Source of the DNA: Clostridiaceae bacterium
Lineage (GTDB): Bacteria; Bacillota; Clostridia; Lachnospirales; Lachnospiraceae
DNA length: 64,000 nt
Direction of reading: 5' to 3'
Assembly (NCBI GenBank): GCA_009911305.1
Contig: QXXC01000007.1
Span: forward strand, 62,001 to 126,000
Part shown: in pieces, positions 52,953 through 61,403 of the stretch
Position numbering within the stretch: position 1 is the first letter of the stretch
How the letters are laid out: the number at the start of each line of letters is the position of its first letter
The notes under the pieces: model-generated
What the model was told of the DNA's origin: nothing
Database searches by the model: none
What the model saw: the letters and a program-made list of their open reading frames with translations, nothing else
Translations under genes and position numbers: made by a program

Positions 52953-53591
52953 ATGAGTACAATTATTGAAGAGCTGAGCGGGTACGGCGTGGTGCCGGTT
53001 GTGGTATTGAACCGTGCAGAGGATGCAAAGCCTCTGGCAGAGGCGCTTTGCAAGGGCGGGCTGCCGTGCGCGGAGGTTACGTTCAGAACCGAGGCTGCGG
53101 AGGAGTCCATCCGCATTATGTCCGAGAACTTCCCGCAGATGCTGGTGGGAGCCGGGACAGTGCTGACGGTTGAGCAGGTGGATCGCGCGGCAGGGGCAGG
53201 CGCGAAGTTCATTGTAAGCCCGGGCTTTGATCCGGAGATTGTGGATTACTGCATTGAAAAGAAAATCCCGGTGCTCCCGGGGTGCATTACCCCGTCTGAG
53301 GTGGCCCAGGGCGTGAAGAGGGGGCTTAAGGTCCTGAAATTTTTCCCGGCAGAGCAGGCGGGCGGCGTGGCGATGATCAAGGCAATGGCAGCCCCGTACA
53401 CAACCGTAAAATTTATGCCGACCGGCGGAATCAGCGCAAAGAACTTAGAGGAATATTTATCCGTTCCGAAGATTGTTGCCTGCGGCGGAAGCTGGATGGT
53501 AAAGGGCGATCTGATTGACAACGGACAGTTTGACAAGATTGAGGAGATGACCAGGGAGGCCGTGGAGCTGGTTCATAAAATCCGGGGCTGA
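52953..53591 (+). CDS. eda: KDPG / 4-hydroxy-2-oxoglutarate aldolase
   Basis: 212 residues, the family size. VVPVVVLNRAEDA at the N-terminus, EVTFRTEAAEESI near 43-55 with the catalytic Glu, GAGTVLTVEQ near 67-76, and KFFPAEQAGG near 130-139 with the Schiff-base Lys. It cleaves 2-keto-3-deoxy-6-phosphogluconate to pyruvate and glyceraldehyde 3-phosphate in sugar-acid breakdown. AGGAGA lies before the ATG. A GntR gene follows after 23 bases and may regulate it. Confidence 0.93.
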   Translation: MSTIIEELSGYGVVPVVVLNRAEDAKPLAEALCKGGLPCAEVTFRTEAAEESIRIMSENFPQMLVGAGTVLTVEQVDRAAGAGAKFIVSPGFDPEIVDYCIEKKIPVLPGCITPSEVAQGVKRGLKVLKFFPAEQAGGVAMIKAMAAPYTTVKFMPTGGISAKNLEEYLSVPKIVACGGSWMVKGDLIDNGQFDKIEEMTREAVELVHKIRG

Positions 53592-53614
53592 TTACAGTTG
53601 CGGGAGTGAATGGG

Positions 53615-54286
53615 ATGGACAGAACGCTTAATCAGGAGACGTATGACCGATTGAAAAAGGACATCATGACGTTTGCATGTAAGCCGGGAGAACCGGTTTC
53701 AGCGGCGAAGCTGGCGGATCGCTACCATGTGAGCCGGACGCCGGCCAGGGAGGCGCTGGTTAAGCTTCAGGCAGAAGGACTGGTGGATATTTTCCCTCAG
53801 TCCAGGTCCGTGATTTCCAGGATTAATGTCCGGCGGGCGAGACAGGAATGGTTTGTCCGCCGGACGCTGGAGCTGGGAATGGTGGATCTTTTCTTTGAAA
53901 AAGTAAGGGATCAGGATATTTCTCTGATGCAGGACTATAACCGTGAGATGAACCTCTTAAGAGCGCAGCCAAAGACGCATGAGTCCGCATACCGTTATCT
54001 GATGTGCGACAATGATTTTCATGCGGTGAGCTACATGGCGGCCGGTGAACGGCTGGCGGCTGAAATTATTTCCAATACCATGGTTCATTATAACCGCCTC
54101 CGGCTGCTGGTGGATCTGGAATCCGTGTTCCGGGAACGGACGGTTTCGGCTCATGAGCAATTGATTGGGTATGTGAAGCAGCGGGATAAGGAGAGCTACC
54201 GCGGGCTGTTAAAGCGGCATCTGGATTATGTGCTGGATGATATCGGGACAATGGAAACCTTATATCCGGATTACTTTGAGATATAG
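53615..54286 (+). CDS. GntR-family regulator with FCD-type domain
   Basis: 223 residues from the ATG at 53615, which has GGGAG 8 bases upstream (a GTG 9 bases earlier is less likely). The winged helix has KLADRYHVSRTPAREALVKL near 33-52. The C-terminal half is all-helical with DNDFHAVSYMA and a late HEQLIGYVKQRD, as in FadR-like FCD domains that bind metal plus a carboxylic acid. It is probably the local regulator of eda or of hexuronate use. Confidence 0.87.
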   Translation: MDRTLNQETYDRLKKDIMTFACKPGEPVSAAKLADRYHVSRTPAREALVKLQAEGLVDIFPQSRSVISRINVRRARQEWFVRRTLELGMVDLFFEKVRDQDISLMQDYNREMNLLRAQPKTHESAYRYLMCDNDFHAVSYMAAGERLAAEIISNTMVHYNRLRLLVDLESVFRERTVSAHEQLIGYVKQRDKESYRGLLKRHLDYVLDDIGTMETLYPDYFEI

Positions 54287-54294
54287 AAATCCTG

Positions 54295-54315
54295 GAGCGT
54301 GTTTCAGGCACGCTC
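54295..54315 (+). terminator. Hairpin after the GntR gene
   Basis: GAGCGTG-TTTCAGG-CACGCTC, a 7-bp stem 8 bases past the stop codon. No T run. The arm GAGCGTGTTT is shared with the MITE end at 59011, perhaps by chance. Confidence 0.45.
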
Positions 54316-54553
54316 TGAGGTAAGGATTGCTGGTGGACAGGCTTTGGAACGTTTTTGCGGGCTGAGGCCTGTTTTTGTTGTAAATCCGGCCGGAATCACC
54401 TATAATAAGCTCAAAATACAGTGGAAAGGCACAGGTAAGCATGTATGTTCGCAGATCCATATATAAAAGAGAGTGATTGGTGTCTGACAGAAGGCAGACC
54501 GTTTCAGCAATATCCTATGATAAAAAGGATGGCGTCAGACGGGCGGCAGGGCC

Positions 54554-55492
54554 ATGAAGCTTGACCGCCTGCTGGGGATTTTATCTGTTCTTCTGCAAAA
54601 GGAAACCGCGACGGCGCCTGAGCTGGCAGAGCAGTTTGAGGTTTCCAGAAGGACGATTAACCGGGATATTGAGGCCCTGTGCAGGGCCGGCATTCCTGTG
54701 ATGACTAGGCAGGGCGTGGGCGGCGGTATCTCGATCATGGATAATTATAAGATCAACCGTACGCTTCTGACGAGTACGGAAATGCGGGACATTCTCGCAG
54801 GGCTGCGCGGGCTGGACAGCATCAATGGGACAAACCGCTATGGACAGCTTATGGAAAAGCTGTCGGCGGGCTCCTCTGATTTCCTGACAGGGGGCCAGTC
54901 GGTTCTGATTGATCTGTCATCGTGGTATAAGGAGTCTCTCGCGCCGAAGATCGAGCTCCTGCAGCAGGCAATTGACAGCCGGCTGGAAGTCTGCTTCTCT
55001 TATTTCTCACCGAACGGGGAAAGCGAGCGCACAATCGAGCCGTTTTACCTGCTCTTTTGCTGGTCAAGCTGGTATGTGTGGGGATTTTGCAGGCTGCGCG
55101 GCGATTTCCGGATGTTTAAGCTCAACCGCATGGACGCCCTGCGCCTGTCCGGGAGGACGTTTCCCGCGCGCGCAGTCCCGCTTCCGGGGCTGGGCGTTGG
55201 CGCAGAGTTTCCCGGCGCGCTGAAGGCGCGGATATTGTTTGACGCTGCATGTAAATGGAGGCTGGTGGAGGAATACGGCCCGGACAGCTTCCGGGAGCAG
55301 GCGGACGGGCGTCTTTTATTTGAGCACAGCTTCAGAGACAGGGAATACCTTATGACATGGCTTATGAGCTTTCGCGACAGGGCGCTTCTGCTGGAGCCGG
55401 AGGATGTGCGGAGGGAGCTTCTGGAGGCAGTGCAAAAGATGCGGGAGCAGTATGAGGGGAGCGGCGCGATTTCGCGTCCGCCCGCCCCCTGA
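54554..55492 (+). CDS. HTH-WYL transcriptional regulator
   Basis: 312 residues. The N-terminal winged helix (ELAEQFEVSRRTINRDIEAL near 24-43) is of the DeoR/YafY type. The WYL domain at about 140-220 has the order FSYFSPNGESERTIEPFYLLF and WYVWGFCRLRGDFRMFKLNRM in separate pieces; the W-Y pair and RxFKLxRM are the family marks. It binds DNA and an unknown ligand, possibly nucleic acid. It converges with the disrupted transporter gene. Confidence 0.88.
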   Translation: MKLDRLLGILSVLLQKETATAPELAEQFEVSRRTINRDIEALCRAGIPVMTRQGVGGGISIMDNYKINRTLLTSTEMRDILAGLRGLDSINGTNRYGQLMEKLSAGSSDFLTGGQSVLIDLSSWYKESLAPKIELLQQAIDSRLEVCFSYFSPNGESERTIEPFYLLFCWSSWYVWGFCRLRGDFRMFKLNRMDALRLSGRTFPARAVPLPGLGVGAEFPGALKARILFDAACKWRLVEEYGPDSFREQADGRLLFEHSFRDREYLMTWLMSFRDRALLLEPEDVRRELLEAVQKMREQYEGSGAISRPPAP

Positions 55493-55534
55493 CGCAGGAG
55501 ATGGGGGCGGACAGCGGGAAACATGCGGTCGTTT

Positions 55535-56113
55535 TTATTTTTTCGATTTTCTGGCTTTCTCAGCAAAATCAGTCGTCACCAGCTTTTCATAGGGAACCCG
55601 ATCCTTTAGCTCCCCTGCCTCTTCCAGTATATTCTGGAGAAGATCAAAGCTGGTTTCTTCAAATACCGTATCGTTTTTCCAGGTGTCCTGCTCCTTGTAG
55701 CGCTCGACGATGGCGGCAATGGCGGCTTCGTCGGTTTCTTTGAACTGAGGCTTGATGGTTTTGGCGATCTCCTCAGCGGAATGGGAGTTTACATACTCAA
55801 GCCCCCTCTGAATGGCGTTCGTGAAGCTCTGGATGATCTCCGGATGCGTTTCTATGAAGCTTTTCTTTGCCGAGTACGCCGTGTAAGGCACATAGCCGGA
55901 ATCCACGCCCAGGGAGGCGACCACAGTTCCATTCCCTTCCAGCTCCAGGCCGGTGGCAAAGGGCTCAAATTCAACGGTGTAGTCCGCGTCGCTGCTCGTG
56001 AAGGCGGCGGCAGTGAGGCCAAAATCGATATTCTGGTCAATCGTTACGTCAGTTCCGGGGTTAAGGCCGTTTTTCTTGAGAATGTATTCAAAAATCATTT
56101 CCGGCATACCGCC
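55535..56113 (-). pseudogene. 3' half of an ABC substrate-binding lipoprotein gene (SsuA/TauA-like)
   Basis: Encodes MPEMIFEYILKKNG and later GYVPYTAYSAKKSF, the second half of an NMT1/SsuA-like periplasmic-binding fold. The matching first half lies at 59212-59748. Joined at the shared GGCGGTATGCC, the two give a protein of about 335 residues, the normal length. The half has no start of its own and is only read as the tail of the recombinase. Confidence 0.85.
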
Positions 56114-57982
56114 AGTCTGCCCCAGCATGATGAACATTTTTTCCACACTCGTCAATTTCTCCCTGGAAGCCACGATTCTGTATGGATAATGGTAGATTCC
56201 TGTCTTTTCCACCAGCCCCAGGTCAAGCAAATGCTCCATGTAGGTGGCAAACTTCTTCTTGTGCATAGGATAACCCATATCTTTCAGGCTCTCCGCCAGG
56301 AATTTCACAGAGGTAAAACCTGTCTCGTCCTTTTTCAGAAGCCGGATTGCCTCTGTCATCATGGTGAGCTTCAGATTCTCCTTGTCGGCTTTGAAATCGT
56401 AGGCCGCCAGATTGCCGAGACCGTGTTTCAAATAGATGTCAACATTTCCGTCTTTATCTACCATGATTTTTTCAACGAGAACCTCCATGTCCGTCCGGGT
56501 CAGACTTTTTTGCTCCAGCACTTCATTTAAAATATCAAGTGCGGTTTGCAGATCAGGTTTGATTGCTGCAGTGGGGATACGAGGCTCTTTCGTCAAATCC
56601 TGCAGCGTTTTTTGGGTGGCAGAAATACGCTCCATTTTTTCAGTCTGTAAAGAGGCATATGTTTCATTGATAATTTCAGCCATCCCCGGATTCGCCGTAA
56701 GTTCCTTTACCTTTTGCGTAATCAGAGTTTTCAGCTCTTTCTTGATGTTTTCCAGCTCGCTTTCCAGCCTCTGCTGACTGTCATCTGCGGAGTAAGTGGG
56801 AGCCTTTAAATTTGACAGGTCGAAATTCTGTATGATGTCTGCCAGAGAGTCACGGCAAAGGGTCAAATATTTAACCAAAGCGTCCGTCAGGGTTTCTTCT
56901 GTCACCAGATGGGCATGTTCACAAAACTGCTTTCCCTTTTTGTTATAAGTGCCGCACACATAATATTTCCCGCGATTCGGGCGGTTGATTGCGGTCAGTT
57001 TCATGCCGCAGTCTTTACAGTACAGACACCCGGAAAAGAGGTTGACATGTTTTCTCTGGCCCCGGTACTGGCTGTGATGGCGGCTGTCCTTTACCTCAAA
57101 GAGCAGCTTCATGGTATCATCATCAAATATTTTCGGGTGGTGGTCCGGGAAAACATATTGCTGATCTCTGGAAATCTTTTTGTCTTTTCCATTGATGGAC
57201 ATTCTCTCTCTTTTGTGGGTTCGGAGTATGCCGTTATGATAATCATTAAAGAGAGTATCTTTGACCATACCATAACTCCACATATAGGCAACTTCCCGGT
57301 GATAGGGCAGGCCCAAGGCCTCGTAGCGCTCTTTTTGCAGCATGGTAGGCGTGGGAACGCCCCGGTCTGAAAGGATTTCCGCAATCTTTCGTATGCCGTT
57401 CCCTTCCAGATAAAGGTCTTTTTCAAGGTTCAGGATAGCGGCGGCTTCTTTATCAATTAGAACCATCTGCTTGTTCAGCGGATGCCTTGTGTAACCGAAT
57501 GGGGGAGCGCATTTTAGGCGTCCGTTTTCCTGCTCCATTTTCTTGATTCGTTTTACCTTTCGGCTTGTGTTTTTTACATGGCGTTCATTATCCCATGTTT
57601 TGATTCCGATAATATCATCATCAGAGTAGAGCGAATCATAATTGTCATCAATCAAAATCACACGCTTTCCCTGTTCTTCCATTTCTTCGAGAAAAAGCAG
57701 TACCTTCGCATTGTGCCGTCCGATTCGAGAAAGGTCTTTCGCCACGATTACATCTATGGAGCCGAGACTGGCCATCATGTTCTGAAACTGGGGACGGTTG
57801 AAGGAATAACCGGAAATGCCGTCGTCCTCGTAGATATGGCGTACAATCATGTTGTTTTCTTCTGCGTATTTCCGGATAATCAGCTTCTGGTTTTCGATAG
57901 AGGAATAATTTCTCCTGTTATCGTCTCTGGAGAGGCGGACATAACCGTCTATCACTGTGGGAGTATGGATTGCTGTCATCAT
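55535..57982 (-). CDS. Serine recombinase, fused in frame to the 3' half of a substrate-binding protein
   Basis: 815 residues from the ATG at 57982 (AGGAGG 9 bases upstream). The N-terminal resolvase domain has the catalytic Ser in YVRLSRD near residue 18, then VAKDLSRIGRHNAKV. A recombinase domain follows, then a zinc ribbon (CLYCKDCGMKL, CGTYNKKGKQFCEH), a coiled coil and a C-terminal winged-helix-like part. At LGQTGGMP the frame crosses the element end (56103-56113) and continues into the host gene as EMIFEYILKKNGLNPG. The recombinase itself is about 625 residues; the last 190 or so are host sequence. Confidence 0.85.
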   Translation of the reverse strand: MMTAIHTPTVIDGYVRLSRDDNRRNYSSIENQKLIIRKYAEENNMIVRHIYEDDGISGYSFNRPQFQNMMASLGSIDVIVAKDLSRIGRHNAKVLLFLEEMEEQGKRVILIDDNYDSLYSDDDIIGIKTWDNERHVKNTSRKVKRIKKMEQENGRLKCAPPFGYTRHPLNKQMVLIDKEAAAILNLEKDLYLEGNGIRKIAEILSDRGVPTPTMLQKERYEALGLPYHREVAYMWSYGMVKDTLFNDYHNGILRTHKRERMSINGKDKKISRDQQYVFPDHHPKIFDDDTMKLLFEVKDSRHHSQYRGQRKHVNLFSGCLYCKDCGMKLTAINRPNRGKYYVCGTYNKKGKQFCEHAHLVTEETLTDALVKYLTLCRDSLADIIQNFDLSNLKAPTYSADDSQQRLESELENIKKELKTLITQKVKELTANPGMAEIINETYASLQTEKMERISATQKTLQDLTKEPRIPTAAIKPDLQTALDILNEVLEQKSLTRTDMEVLVEKIMVDKDGNVDIYLKHGLGNLAAYDFKADKENLKLTMMTEAIRLLKKDETGFTSVKFLAESLKDMGYPMHKKKFATYMEHLLDLGLVEKTGIYHYPYRIVASREKLTSVEKMFIMLGQTGGMPEMIFEYILKKNGLNPGTDVTIDQNIDFGLTAAAFTSSDADYTVEFEPFATGLELEGNGTVVASLGVDSGYVPYTAYSAKKSFIETHPEIIQSFTNAIQRGLEYVNSHSAEEIAKTIKPQFKETDEAAIAAIVERYKEQDTWKNDTVFEETSFDLLQNILEEAGELKDRVPYEKLVTTDFAEKARKSKK

Positions 57983-58058
57983 AAAACTCATCCTCCTTAT
58001 ATCTTGCTTTCTGCCTATATTTTACCATATAGGCAGGATAACACAATGTTGTCGCCGG

Positions 58059-58244
58059 TCAGTGAAAATGGTTGCGGACCACATCCCGCAATCCATTTTC
58101 CATTGGCTGATTGCCCTCAATTATGGTAACGACCTGATACCCCCGTCTGCTGAGAGCTTCCTTTTTCCTTGTGATTTCAGAACTGTCAGAATCCTTTTTT
58201 TGAAGTAAGTAGCAAACCTCCTTTTGCTTTCCTATGACAATCAC
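58059..58244 (-). CDS. Small hypothetical protein of the element
   Basis: 61 residues, charged (QKKDSDSSEITRKKEAL, then GYQVVTIIEGNQPMENGL). It lies 76 bases upstream of the recombinase on the same strand. I do not recognise a family. The composition is protein-like and it may be a remnant or a small element protein. Confidence 0.45.
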   Translation of the reverse strand: MIVIGKQKEVCYLLQKKDSDSSEITRKKEALSRRGYQVVTIIEGNQPMENGLRDVVRNHFH

Positions 58245-58295
58245 CTCAAAGTCTTGCTTTCTACTATTGTATGAAAAGTCAGGCTTATCCTATCA

Positions 58296-58331
58296 ATCAA
58301 AAACCCCGCTGCAAGCAGCAGGGTTTTTGAT
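58296..58331. terminator. Bidirectional terminator after the toxin gene
   Basis: ATCAAAAACCC-C-GCTGC pairs with GCAGC-A-GGGTTTTTGAT, with T runs on both strands. It lies between the toxin gene and the small ORF of the element. Confidence 0.85.
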
Positions 58332-58397
58332 CCTCATGACATGGCGGCCCGGAGCAATAAAAAACCGCCAGCGGTGCCATCGTTACTATAGTTTGTT

Positions 58398-58736
58398 TTA
58401 TCCTTCGTTGTCGTTCTGCGGCAGATCAGGAAACAGAATCCGAAGATAATCCCGTCTGCCGTAGAGAACACGGTCAATGTACACATCTTGCCCATTCACA
58501 CGGTAGAAAACCATGTAATTTCCACTGGTGAGAAATCGGCAGTCATTTTCTATATCTGTCACAGAGGACAGCGGAATACCGATTTCAGAAAAATGTTCCA
58601 GTTCATCAACGGTATCCATGATTTTGCTTACGGTGTTTTCAGCGGCTTGCGGATTGCATAATTCAAAGGTAATATACTCCCAGATTTCGTCCAGGTCGTT
58701 CTGGGCTTTCGGGGAGTAGTGGATGCTATTTTTCAT
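58398..58736 (-). CDS. RelE/ParE-family toxin
   Basis: 112 residues. YSPKAQNDLDEIWEYITFEL at the N-terminus and RFLTSGNYMVFYRVNGQDVYIDRVLYGRRDY near 67-97 (in pieces) are standard for RelE/ParE. These toxins act on the ribosome or DNA gyrase. The gene overlaps the antitoxin gene by 11 bases in the usual antitoxin-first order. The module probably stabilises the serine-recombinase element. Confidence 0.88.
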   Translation of the reverse strand: MKNSIHYSPKAQNDLDEIWEYITFELCNPQAAENTVSKIMDTVDELEHFSEIGIPLSSVTDIENDCRFLTSGNYMVFYRVNGQDVYIDRVLYGRRDYLRILFPDLPQNDNEG

Positions 58737-58986
58737 TTGCCTTTGCCCGGAAATGTGCTCTTACATCCGAGGACGAAAGCCATCCCTGTTCCTCTCCAGA
58801 TTTTTTCCCTTTTGCAAGCTCGCCCATGAGCTTCAGAGTTGCCCGTGTTTTTTCATAGTCCTGAATGTCAATGATTGCATAGCGCCCGCGTCCGTTTTTG
58901 GTGAGAAAGACCGGTGCGCCCACAGATACGTCACGGAGCACATCACTGTAATTCCTCAAATCAGAGATTGGTTTGATATTCGGCAT
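58726..58986 (-). CDS. Phd/YefM-family antitoxin
   Basis: 86 residues from the ATG at 58986, preceded by AAAGGAGAA. PISDLRNYSDVLRDVSVGAPVFLTKNG, in pieces near 6-32, and RYAIIDIQDYE are typical of Phd/YefM DNA-binding antitoxins. It should neutralise the RelE/ParE toxin and repress the pair. Confidence 0.88.
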   Translation of the reverse strand: MPNIKPISDLRNYSDVLRDVSVGAPVFLTKNGRGRYAIIDIQDYEKTRATLKLMGELAKGKKSGEEQGWLSSSDVRAHFRAKANEK

Positions 58987-59010
58987 AATCACATTCTCCT
59001 TTCCTGCTAT

Positions 59011-59174
59011 TAGAGCGTGTTTGAAAATTGCTTTCTGACAGATGTGCGTCACAATTTGTGGGAGATTTGTGCCAAATGAAGGGCGCATAGCGGGCTATGT
59101 AACCTGAATTTGGCGCAAATATCACGCAAAGTGGGGCGTGCAGATGGCGGGAATGAATTTTCAAACACGCTCTA
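59011..59174. mobile_element. MITE-like palindromic repeat
   Basis: A 164-bp unit with perfect 19-bp terminal inverted repeats, TAGAGCGTGTTTGAAAATT and its complement. Inner inverted repeats (GCCAAAT/ATTTGGC and CATAGC/GCTATG) let the whole unit fold as one long hairpin. It has no ORF of its own. It sits just upstream of the antitoxin gene, inside the serine-recombinase element. Confidence 0.82.
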
Positions 59175-59211
59175 GTATACCCTGATTTGATGTGAAATTC
59201 AACAGCATATT

Positions 59212-59748
59212 TTACAACAGTATTTTCGTGAGCGTCCCATATGGATTTTGAGAGGCTCCCGGTCTTGAAGAGTACGAGGCACAGCCTGTGTGTTCCCATG
59301 TACCATCGTGGCTGGGCATACCGCCCGCGCGCCCTCCCAGCACCTTTTTTCCTTTCAGATCCTGCCAGGAGAAGTTTTCCTGCGGCGTCCGGCCTACGAG
59401 GAAGTTGCCGGCCCGCTGGGTGAGCTGGGCGAAATTGACGGCATAATCGTCCGCTCCCTGCTGATAGACGTAAATACTGGCCTCGGAGCCCATAAAGCCG
59501 ATATCTGCATCTCCGGAGACGAGGGCTGTCATGACCTTATCCGCGCCCGCCCCGTTGACGAGAGTCAGATCAATGCCCTCCTCTTTAAAATATCCAAGCT
59601 CAATGGCCGCGTACTGCGGGGCGTAGAAGATCGAGTGGGCGACTTCATTTAATGTGACTGAAGTCATCCCGCCGCTGCCCGCGCTCTGGCAGCCGGACAG
59701 AGCGGCGGCGACAGAGGCGGCCAGCAGCGCAGAAATCCATTTTTTCAT
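59212..59748 (-). pseudogene. 5' half of an ABC substrate-binding lipoprotein gene (SsuA/TauA-like)
   Basis: Begins MKKWISALLAAS with a lipobox ALSGC (Cys near 20), then YAPQYAAIELGYFKEEGIDLTL, typical of NMT1/SsuA-like binding proteins for sulfonates, nitrate or thiamine precursors. The host part ends at the element junction (59315-59325) in LGGRAGGMP. After that a tail of about 33 residues comes from the element. No permease or ATPase gene lies beside it. The binding protein cannot be made intact. Confidence 0.87.
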
Positions 59749-59915
59749 AAATAATCTCCCATTCTTTCATTATGTATTAAGATATTAGGAAAAAAACGGA
59801 TGGTGCCTGTTTAAAAGTAGGGAAATCTATGGACTTCAAAACTTTAGTATGTTAAAATACAACAAGATGATAGTTTTTCTGCAGTGAGTATGGTTGGATT
59901 AAAGAGGTGCGTTAC

Positions 59916-60224
59916 ATGAACAAGAAACTCAAGACAGAGGCAGTGGATCACCTGTTTCAGGCGATTCTGACTCTGGAAAGTACGGAGGAATGTTACAGCT
60001 TTTTTGAGGATGTCTGCACAGTGAATGAGCTGCTGTCCTTTTCCCAGCGCTATGAGGTGGCGAAGATGCTGCGGGAGAAGAAGACTTATCTGGAGATTGC
60101 TGAGAAGACGGGAGCATCCACGGCGACGATCAGCCGTGTAAACCGCTCCCTGAATTACGGGAACGACGGCTATGATATGGTGTTTAAGCGCATAACGGAG
60201 CCGGAGGGCAGGGAGGATGACTGA
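59916..60224 (+). CDS. YerC/YecD-family TrpR-like regulator
   Basis: 102 residues from the ATG at 59916 (GAGGTG 6 bases upstream; a GTG at 59907 is part of that site). EAVDHLFQAILTLESTEECYSFFEDVCTVNEL and SQRYEVAKMLREKKTY lead to a TrpR-like HTH (EIAEKTGASTATISRVNRSL near 63-82), read here in short pieces. It is widely conserved in Firmicutes; its target is not clear from sequence. Confidence 0.9.
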   Translation: MNKKLKTEAVDHLFQAILTLESTEECYSFFEDVCTVNELLSFSQRYEVAKMLREKKTYLEIAEKTGASTATISRVNRSLNYGNDGYDMVFKRITEPEGREDD

Positions 60225-60268
60225 GGGCCGCGCGGCCTGGATATACGGATACTGTAATAGAACTGTTC

Positions 60269-60310
60269 AGACGAAGCGCCTGGTATGAATTTCGGCCAGG
60301 CGCACAGGCT
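60269..60310 (+). terminator. Hairpin after the YerC-like gene
   Basis: GCGCCTGG pairs with CCAGGCGC, flanked by further GAAG/CTTC pairing. No clean T run; a transcript-end hairpin is likely. Confidence 0.5.
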
Positions 60311-60494
60311 TCATGGCGGATGACCCGCTGGCTGAACCGTTACCTGTAATAAATGATGCCGGGGACCAGGAAGGTCCTCGGATTTTGAATTTAAAGGGGA
60401 TTTTTTTGCATTAGCAAACGAAAGCGCTGCATGCAGAAGCATATTCTGTGCGATACATGGACAGGCTTCTGACAGAAAGGAGAATGATCAGATT

Positions 60495-61379
60495 ATGAAA
60501 TGGTTATCAAAAAAACAGGGGGCGGCAAAGGACTGGATCTGCGATGTCCTTGGGGCGCTTCTCCAGGCTTTGGGCGTGTGGTGCTTTGTCGAGCCGTGTA
60601 AAATCGCGCCGGGCGGCGCGTCGGGCATTGCGCTTTTAATCAACCACCTGACCGGATGGCCGGTGGGAACCCTGTCGCTGCTGATCAATGTGCCGCTTCT
60701 TCTGGGCGCTTATTTTCTGCTGGAGCGCAGGATGGCCAAAAAGACGATCCGCACCGTTATCATCATGACAATCCTGCTTGATCTGTGCGTTGCTCCGGTA
60801 ATTCCGCAGTATAAAGGGGATCGCCTGATCTGCTCCGCCTTTGGGGGAATCCTGGTGGGCGCGGGCATGGCCCTGATTTTCATGAGAGATTCGACCACCG
60901 GAGGCGGGGATATCCTTGCAAAGCTTCTGCAGAGACGCTATCCGTATATGCACACCGGATATGCGATCATGATAATTGACATGATCATTATCGGCTCTTC
61001 GGTTGCCATATTCGGCAATCTGGAATCCGCCCTGTACGGGATGATTTCCATGGTCTGTATGACCCAGACCATTGACGCGATCCTGTATGGAATGAACAGG
61101 GGAACCATGGTCACGGTCATTTCCCCTCAGAACCGTGAAATATCGGAGGAGATCATGCGCAGGATCGACAGGGGCACGACGTTTTTCAAAACCATCGGCG
61201 GCTTCAGCGGCGAAGATTCCCGGACGCTCATGTGCGTGGTGGACCGCAAGCAGTTCCATAGGGTGAAGGAGATCATCGACCGCTGCGATCCGAAAGCATT
61301 TGTGATCGTGTCAGAGACAAAGGAGGTATACGGAGAGGGATTCTTAAACGATCCAAGGGAGGAGGCGCGGGAATCATAG
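60495..61379 (+). CDS. YitT family membrane protein
   Basis: 294 residues. Five or six membrane helices (LGVWCFVEPCKIAPGGASGIA, then PVGTLSLLINVPLLL) make up the YitT domain. A C-terminal DUF2179 domain follows (TVISPQNREISEEIMRRIDRGTT and AFVIVSETKEVYGEGF near 205-285). The FxxPxxIAPGGxSGIA motif is diagnostic. The function is unsettled. It converges with the DUF1836 gene; a GGCGCATGCGCC palindrome spans 61379-61390. Confidence 0.9.
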   Translation: MKWLSKKQGAAKDWICDVLGALLQALGVWCFVEPCKIAPGGASGIALLINHLTGWPVGTLSLLINVPLLLGAYFLLERRMAKKTIRTVIIMTILLDLCVAPVIPQYKGDRLICSAFGGILVGAGMALIFMRDSTTGGGDILAKLLQRRYPYMHTGYAIMIIDMIIIGSSVAIFGNLESALYGMISMVCMTQTIDAILYGMNRGTMVTVISPQNREISEEIMRRIDRGTTFFKTIGGFSGEDSRTLMCVVDRKQFHRVKEIIDRCDPKAFVIVSETKEVYGEGFLNDPREEARES

Positions 61380-61403
61380 GCGCATGCGCCGCTGTTTATG
61401 TGT

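Larger units (their letters stand above)
56103..59325. mobile_element. 3.2-kb serine-recombinase integrative element
   Basis: The element is bounded by an 11-bp direct repeat, GGCATACCGCC, at 56103-56113 and 59315-59325; one repeat unit plus insert is 3212 bp. It carries the serine recombinase, a small ORF, and a toxin-antitoxin pair, and it contains a MITE. The host gene reads correctly across one repeat copy when the insert is removed, which fixes both ends. Large serine recombinases insert by strand exchange at a short core and leave such repeats. Confidence 0.85.
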
